Of a stretch of 64,000 nucleotides of DNA, positions 13,601-22,980 are shown one piece after another. The stretch spans positions 2,388,501-2,452,500 of the forward strand of contig JBBBDQ010001688.1 in assembly GCA_037127315.1 (NCBI GenBank), given 5' to 3'. This DNA is from Ascarosepion bandense (Eukaryota; Mollusca; Cephalopoda; Sepiida; Sepiidae). Both the position numbers and the translations under genes were made by a program. A model generated the notes under the pieces. It saw nothing but the letters and a program-made list of their open reading frames with translations, was not told the origin of the DNA and made no database searches. Position 1 is the first letter of the stretch; every line of letters begins with the position of its first letter.

Positions 13601-16311
13601 ACCAGTTTTCTACTGGTTCCTCTAAAACACCAAAGCAAACCTATTAAATGACTTCTCAATACAGTCAGGTAATTCAAAGACACACTTTGGTAGATCATTT
13701 TAATGCAGTAATTGACATTGCATGTCAGGTAATCAAAAAATTTGGTATGAAAGTATCTCAGCAGACAGTTTCGCATTGTTTACATGAAACCAAATTTAAT
13801 GCATATTTTCCAGTCTTCTAAAACAATCACTCATTAAAAAGTGAAAAAAGCTAAACAAACATTTGCAAATGACTGTCGAGGTCAATGAAAATTGATCAAG
13901 AGTATTTTTCAATGATATAAGTTGAACTCTGTTGCTTCTGCCAGAAAGTAGTATGTTAGATGGCATAACAGTAAAAGATTGCTTCCCAAAAGTATGAAAA
14001 AATCAGTTAAATTTGGAGGTCATAATGTATTTGTGTAGAGAATGCTCTTGGATGCTGATGTTGGCCTACTCATTTTGTTAAATAGCAAAGTAAATCCTGC
14101 AATATAAGCATATTCAACAATATCTTTTTGAAAGTATCTTGTGTCCCAAGGCCCATCGTTATGAGTTAATGTCTCTTGTCAATGTTTTAAAACTGACAAC
14201 ATTGGGGTTATGGCATGATTCGTTAAAATTTTAGATCTACAACTGAGAATCTTTGGATCATCAATGGCAATAATATCAGGGTAAGGTTACTGATGACAGT
14301 GACTGTTCTTTTTTTAGGAAAAGCTGTAGGAGTTGTATAAAATCATACCTGAAAAATGTGACAAATTAGTGAAGTCCTGTGATTGTAGATAAATAAGAAT
14401 AATTAAAGGTTAGTATTAGTTATAGTTTCATGATAACCCATTAATGTCCACCATCCCAAAAATGTCGCACAAATCCAAATGCTGATGTGAATGATGAAAG
14501 ATTCTTTCCCTGAATTAAGTAAAGAAATGAAAATGTCATTAGAAACAGTCCTAAACTGCTATATAATATCAAATTTCCTCTATGGCAGTGAATGTGATGT
14601 GAAACAGGTTCCTCACAGTTGAAGAAGCAGCAGAGAAGTGATCCTACTGACAAATACTGAAAATATCATAGGCAGAATGTGAACAACAAAGACGTCTTAA
14701 AGAAAATATTAGGTTGTTACAAAAATAATAGCCAATTTCAGAAACAATTTTATTCTTGAAAAATTGACTGTGAAAATGTTGAAATTAGTCAAAATATGAG
14801 CCTTTAGCATCTATTCACCTCTGCCATTGATTGACAAGATTATTTATTTGTTGTTGATATAAAGTTATTAACTGTGATGCAACAAAATCTTTGAAAGCTG
14901 ATTCTACCTCTGGTTGGGACCTAAATGTTTTACCATTTAAAAATGTGCTTAAGTGCTTAGAAAATGAAAATCAGTGGGTCAAAGATCAGGAGAATATGGA
15001 GGATGGGGTAAACTCTCATATCACAAGTCTGTGCATTATCCTGGAGCAGAATTGGACCACGTCAATTCACCAATGCAGGTCATTTTTTGCAGACATGCAT
15101 GCATTTCAGCAAGTTGATTGAATTAAAGCTCTGCATTAATGCTCTGATTGGCTGTAGTAGATAACACAAATTGCAAACCCCCAGACAGTCACCATAATTT
15201 TTTGCTGATGCAATTTTGGCTTTGGAAAATGTTTGGGGGGACTCATCACAATCAAGCTAATGACCTGTTCATTTATAGTTATCATAAAGAGTCTACTTTT
15301 CATCACAAGTGACTGTTTGATCAAAAAGGGAATCATTGATGTTTTGAAGTGTGCTCGATGCTCTTTCTGAGCATCGAGCACACTTCAAAACACCTAAGTT
15401 TTTGATTTTCATTGAGATCATGAGGAACTCATTTATCAAGCTTTTTCACTTTACCAATACTCTGCAACACCAAGCATCTAAGACATTTCTCTTACACTTT
15501 GACCTAGATTTTGCTCGATAACTGCTTGCAGTTGTTCATTGTCAAGACTGCATGACCATTCTCTGCCTTCTTTATCTTCAAGGCTCTCATTGCCAGTATG
15601 GAATTTTTGGAATTACCTTTGTATTGTCCAATCACTTGTGGACCCATCTCCCCATGCTCTGCTGATACTGGCCAAATGTTTAGGAGTCACTGTGTCCAAG
15701 TTTGAACTCATGCAAGAAAAGTAAATGAAGATCATGTATTGTCATGTTCATTAGTAAGGGCTTCTATGCTTCAAGAATATTTCTGTCTGAAAATAAGTTA
15801 GAAATTATTAAAGAGCACACATTAATTATTATGTATATCAAAATTCACCAAATAAAATGGCTTTTCAATATACAACACTTTGAGCGACCCTTAATTTTGT
15901 AACAACCTAATAAGAGCTGCAAGAAAACTGCCACTAACAAAAAAAAATTCTGGAACACATAATGAGAAAAGGGAGCTTAGAGAATTTGACACTCACAAGA
16001 TATTGAAGGCAAGAAGGACAGAAGGAAAACATCAATCTACTGCACAAGTTTATGTAAATTAATGACAGAACAGAATGGCAAAAGTTTATTAGAGCAACAA
16101 AAATACAAAGTTGTGGTGAGCCATGATCTTCTACATGGACATAACATGGCATATAAAGGAAGAATACTAGTTGGCAATGCTTTATCTCTCAATAAAGATG
16201 AAAAATGTAGAAGTCATATAAAAATGTATTATCATATTTACATACTGTTCTTCTATCTTTAAATTTGCCAAATAACTTGGTACTGGTGACAATGCTTTTC
16301 TTTTCTTTCTT

Positions 16312-16348
<37 letters not shown>

Positions 16349-17032
16349 TCTTGGGGTGGCTAATCACTTGAGATTGATGCCATTTCCCTTTGTAGCTGTT
16401 GCAGTAATTGTTGGTGTTCAAAATTATTCATATATTCTTTTTTCTTTTAATACTAGGTTTTGGTCACATGACTCGTGAAATGATGTCTCTTGCCGGAGGT
16501 AAAGTGGTGCTGGTCCTTGAAGGGGGTTATGACCTTCCATGTATCTGTGATGCTTCCGAAAAATGTGTAGCAGCTCTTCTTGGAGATGAGGTAAACACAA
16601 TTGTTTGTTTAACATAAACTGTTTAAACATTTATAATTCAACTTGGGTGCAAATTTCTTGAACAAAATGATATATTTCTATTTAATATCATTGTCTAGCC
16701 AATCTCTTAAAATATCATTTATAAATCAGGATTCTGATCTTCTTAAAGAATGGTCTATTCTTTAGTTTTGCTTGAGAAGACTTATAACGGCTGCAGTTCA
16801 ACAAAATAAAACACATATTGCTGTTTAGAATTTCTAATGGAATGATTGATAAATCATAAACTTATTGAAATATAGTGACAATTTTTCAAATTTATCTAGT
16901 AATGATTTGAAAAAATGAATACAACTCTAAAAAAAATAATTTCTTGAATTATTATACTCATTAGTATAAAAGAAAAATGCAAAACTAGTAGTGCTGAAAA
17001 GTTGACGGCTTTACCAAGAAATCCCCTCCTGC

Positions 17033-17069
<37 letters not shown>

Positions 17070-20000
17070 CATTTTGGTAGTGGCTTGTTTTATATACATT
17101 GTTATTATTATGATTACTATTTGTTAGCTTTCCCAAGTCTACTTTTAAAAATGTCAATACTGCTTACTTGTCTTTTATACTCTCAATCTGAACTTGAAAT
17201 GCTATGCTCATTATCATTTTCAGTGAAGAAAATTGCCTAACTAAACAATTATAAACAACAACCATTAGCAAAACAATCCCTTTTTCAAGAACGCAAAACA
17301 TCAGATTAGAAATAAATACTAAATTTGTCACTTTAAAAAAAAATTTTTTCTATAAGCAGAATATACAAATTATTTATTGCCATTAAACAAAAACCACTGA
17401 GATGGTTAAATATACAACACATGCTTCTAGAAATAGATGATCAAAATAGTTACTTGATGCCACAGTTTTATGTAATATTTGTGTTTACATATGCAGAGAC
17501 AACCAAATTTATAACCAAATCTATGATAGATAAAGCCATCTCTAGCTCAGGAACAAAAGAGATTATGAAACTGTTGTAAAAGATATTGAATTATAGGCAA
17601 CTCTCACATACACAGTACACAAAGCCAACAGAAAAATAAACAAGAAATATTTTAATCCATCATACAATGAAAACATCAAACAAATATAGGAAAAATATTC
17701 ATTAAACTCATCCACAAACAAACCACAAGATATTTAACAGATATAGTAAAAAAAAAAATCTTACAGTAAAAATCAGCTACAGTTGCACTGAGAACATGAC
17801 AGAAATAATAAGAAATAAGCAACAAATCCAAATGAAACCAACCTGTAGCTGCACAGCAAACCATGACTGTCCCTTAAATAGCAATTGCCCGGAAAGCATA
17901 ACAAGCCTCCATAAAAACAGCAGATAACAAAGAAAACATACCTTTAGGACCAACCGAATGATGCTAAAAGCACAAACTATGCATGCAAAACATAATTTAC
18001 CAATAGTAAATATGCAAACATTACAATCCTTTCTAAACATATCTGGAAGGTTAAAAACCAAAATACATAAAAAATGTCATGGAAATATAACAATAAATTA
18101 AAAAACTGTTAATGATCCCTGGTGCTGTTGTGCGCAGACATTGAACACGTCCACCCCCATCATTCATTGCCCTATCTTCTTATTGAGATTTGGGGTTCCC
18201 TCCAACTCTGTTTCTTCTTAAGAAGTAATTCTGCCTCAGATTTTTTTTTTTTTTTACCAGTTTTTGGAGTTGGGAAAGAAGTATCTCCTCCTCTTTCTCC
18301 CGCTCACTTAGCTCTTCTTCAGGAAGTTTCAAGTCAGAATTCTGGACTTCATTACTAGGATTCATTACATTTCCTATGGTCTGTTGATGATGGTGGGGTT
18401 GGGTAGTGACATCATGAGGCTCTTCTTGTACTGATGTCAACACAGACAATGAATGAACACTGCTGGCCACTACCAAAAGACTCCATGCCAGTATTCAGAC
18501 CACCTCACCATGTTCGCCAGCAATAGTTTTTACTGGCTGTTGTCTGATCTCTCTCTTCTTCTTCAACAGAGTCTTCCTGTTTCCATTTCTTCTGGCTCCA
18601 AAAGAGTTGCTCTCCTCATCCTTGCCTTCCTGGTCTTTGGTTGAGCCACTTCCCCAATCAGCTATCCCAGCTAACTTCAGATCATTGGCATGATCCCTCT
18701 TAACTTGCCCTGCTATCTGATCCCAGCCTATAAATGATACTGGATCTGTTTGTTCCACTATTCTATAATGGGGTTCTCATCTCTGGTCCAACTTTCTTTC
18801 TCTCTGATGAACCTTATAGAACACTGGGTCTCCAATCCTTAATTCTACCTCATTTCTCCTTCTGTTCACACTTTCATTTCTTTTCTCCTGTCCTCTCTTT
18901 ATCTTTCTCAACTTATACTGTTGTTCAATTATCAATTGGTGATGGTCCTTTCCCATATAATTTCTGCGAGGCCTTACAAATTATCTACTGGCAAGACTAC
19001 ATTTCACCTATACAGCATATAGTATTTATTAATTCATTTATTGTAAACCTCACAGCTGCCAAGGCTTGTATTAAGTACAGGTCCCAATTCTCAGTGTTCT
19101 CTCTCACTAACTTGACCAACACAACTCTCAAGGTCCTATGAAATCTTTTCACCTTTGCATTATTCTGGGGATGATTGGGGGTGGGAGTAGTTATGTGTGT
19201 TATATTCAGTCTTGCTAGGGTATCAGCCATTATTCTATTCACATTTTCTGGTTCATTGTCTGTGACCAGCTGCACAAGGACAGCATATCTAAGGAATATT
19301 TTGTTCATTACTAAATCAGCCACTGTCTGAGCTTTCTTATTTGGCACGGCATATGCCTCAGGTCAATTTGTTAGCCAGTCTACAAAGCTCATTTTGTACA
19401 CTTCCTGTGGGTCTTCTTGTATGCTCCTGAAACATCCATGCTAACATTTTCGAAGGGGAAATTAGGGACATCTGTCTCTTCCAGAGGGGCCATCTCCTGT
19501 TTTCTACTCTGGGCCTAACATACCACACAACTCTGAACATAACTGGTATCCTTGGTATACAGTCCAGACCAGTAATAAGTTCTCTCCACTGTCACAAGTC
19601 TTATCAATTCCCATATAACCTATCTTATCATAACACTGTCCCAATATTTCTGCTCTCAGATCTTTAGTCTAAGCCTCATTTCTTCAGCTCTGCCCTTAAG
19701 ATAGCCTCCCTTTGTGTGCCACATGCTTGGAGGTCTCTCCTGCTTCAACTTTTTCCCTGAGAGCAGCTATCTCACTGTCCACCTGACCCTTCCCTATCTC
19801 TTCCATTCAATAAGGATCAGTCATTACCTATGTAGCCTCTTCAGCATTTGTCACAGGAAAGTCTTTCAGTCTATTAGAGTTCATCACTCCTATTTGGTAA
19901 GCCCTATCGTCTACCCCTGGCTCCACACTCACAAATTCTGCTTCCAACTGTTTTGGTGTCCTGGAGAACAAAACTTTAGAGGTATTATCTTTTCAAGCTA

Positions 20001-22930
20001 GGTACTTTATTTTGCAATTGTACCAGCTTAATTTCAGCACCCATTGTTGGATCTTCTTATTCACCCAATCAGCCTCCAGCAAATACTGGAATGGTTTGTA
20101 GTCAGTCTTTATAGCAAATGCTACCCCACTCAGATAGTAATCCAACTTCTGCAAGGCATACATGATAGCGTTACCACTCTCTGTCTCTGTTATGTTTCAG
20201 AAAGCCTGTGTGACAGAAAATATGCAATTATTTTCTCCGGTATACCTGGCACTGGACCATTCCTGTATGGGCATGGTTGTGTGAGGATTGCACCTATGCA
20301 CTGCTCTCTCGCATCTGTGTAAAGGATGCAGTGATCCAGATATGTCAGCAAGAGTATATCGGTTAACCTGCTGCTTCAAGCAGTCAAATGCTTTCTGACA
20401 GTCCTCCATCTACTTAAATCTGGTAAACACTATCAGAGGAGTTGCCAATCTAGAAAATGCCAGAATTAACCATCTGTAATAATCTATAGCCTCTATGAAT
20501 CCTCTCACCTGTCTCACTGTCTAGCTCAGGCTTAATCTCTATTATTTATCATGAACCCCAGATTTTTTTTTTCTTCAGAAACTGGCATTTTGACAATTTT
20601 AGCTTTAACCCAGAGGGCTTTGAGAATCTCATACTCACAGGATAGCTAAGGAGGGGAGAGAGAGAGAGACAGGGAAAAGCAATGTGTTACATATTTGATG
20701 GATTTCAGCAAATGGATGGCACAGCAGGGTTTGGGAGGGGTAACATGAGAAAGTATGTTATGAGTTTCAAGGGATTGCCTACGTCCTTAATGGACATGGC
20801 ACATAGAAAAAAAGGAACATGCTCCAAAATATCTTCTTCTACCATTTTATTTAACTTAAAAACCATCAAAGCTAAAGAGTACTATTTTCATTTAATTTTT
20901 ATTCTCACGTTATACCCCTTTAACACCCCACCATTTTTACCTTTTCTGACTTTATGCTACTGCTTAATTTCAACCTAACCATCTTTAGAACATCTTTACC
21001 TTGTAGTCCATGAATTTGTTTTACATTCCACTAGTGTAATGGGAATAATTTCAAATTGGTCATGGATTTCAAAAGTTCCATTGAAGTATCCCAAAGTATT
21101 TTTATAAAAGATCTATCAAATTGTCTCAATTTCAGATTACTTTTTCTCAATTTCTTGGGATTAGAGTGACTTCACTCTCCATATCCACTTACATTGGAAA
21201 AGTCATGCCATTTAATTTCATTTTTTCAAAATAATTATTTTCCTTGCGTCTTTATATTAAAAAAACATCTCCAATTCACTCTTTTTCTAATTTTTCTGTA
21301 CTGTCTATTCTCTTTTTAACTTTGCATACAGACTGAAAATTTTTTTTCTCCGGAATTTATTACAAATTTTTCCAAAAGTGGAACACCTTTTCTGTCAATT
21401 GTTACAGTTCTTGCATTTCTTTTTTGTATACTGTACGCTTGAACATTGTCCCCAATAGAATTATATTTTTTCAATCAATTACAGCTGTTCTATAACTTCC
21501 ACACATGTAGTTAGACAAATTATCTAATTGTAACTGTTCCAACGTCTTATATTTATGTGATGTATCTGCCATATCTTTAATCAACTGTAAGTAAATCAAT
21601 TTGTCCTCTATAGTCAAAACTTGAGTTCCAAGTTTCTCAAATTTACAGAATCTGCTGGCTTCTCTTAATCTGTGAAGATATTGTATAATTGATTCATCTT
21701 CTTTCTGTTTAATAGACAGAAAGTTGGTTCTTTTAAAATTTCAATTAGACATTCTTGATTTGTTTGGAGTATGCCATAACAGAAATTTTCATTGTGGCTT
21801 CACAGCTGTCAAAGTTATTTCATTTTCTCCCTCTCTTGCCTTCTTGTCTTTCAATTTTTTAGCTCTAGTCTGGACTGTAAACTAACGGATTCAAATCTCA
21901 ATAAATCCTGGTTTGTTCAAGCAACTTAATCATATCAACGGCAGCATATTTTTGTATAACTTTGTTTTATGACCCAACTCTTTACTCTACACTGTATTTC
22001 TCCTATAACCAACATGTGCAAATAGGTAAAATCCTATTTGCTAATTCCACTATGCACTGTACAAAAATTGTGTATTGCAATTAATTTATCAGCAAATTTT
22101 TTTTTTTTTTTTTTCAGGTAAATTTCTACTGGAAATTTCTGAATCCATGTGATCAAATTCTTTGACTTTCAGTTTTTATTTTTCTTGAATGTATCCAGTG
22201 AGTAAAAATAGGTGGAATTTTGCAGAATCATGGTAATATGACTTGAGAAAGAGAAATTATATATATATTCAATCTTTCATACATTATTTAAAATCTCACA
22301 TCCACATTTGAAATTGATATGATTAAGTTTTCTTTCTTCTCTTTCCAACAGCTTCAGCCAATCCAGAATGCTGAGCTTTGTAGACAATGCTGCAAACCAG
22401 CTTTGGAGACACTTGAAAGCTCAATAAAAATTCAAGGTAAATCATTGTTACAGGGCCTATGAGATTAAAAGGTGTAATGGGTGCATTGTTATACAAAGTC
22501 ACACCACAGGAATTTCTTGAGGTTTCAGGATCACGAAAATGTCCCTTTTTTTTTTTTTTGCATCACATTTAAGGCTATAAAACATGTAGGGAATAAAAAC
22601 AGGATGACTAATGAAGATGGGTGCTAAAAAACTTTATACCTCTCGATAAAAATTCCTCTTAGCCATCATGAATTGTTAGGAAAATAAAACAAATGAGAAA
22701 TCTGTTTTGTTTTTTTTATATTACTACAAGCTTTTGGTTTATCCATTCACCATTCTTGCTCAAGTATACAATCCTTCAAAGAGGAAGGGGTCTTTTTGCC
22801 AGCAATGGTAGCAAAGAAAAAAGAAATTATAGTAGCTCACCCCTGACCACATACACCAACAACTCATGAAACTGGTCATTCCATAGTTTTTTTCTACAAG
22901 TAGATGCAGTCCAATTCTTTGCTTGATAAG

Positions 22931-22980
<50 letters not shown>

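Noticed and set aside
17640..18120. 3' LTR of the gypsy element
   Set aside because: Position fits, but no partner LTR, TG/CA boundary or target duplication could be established.
18122..18476. Overlapping frames on both strands at the gypsy tail
   Set aside because: The + strand frame has no resemblance to anything; only the - strand continues the pol C-terminal region.
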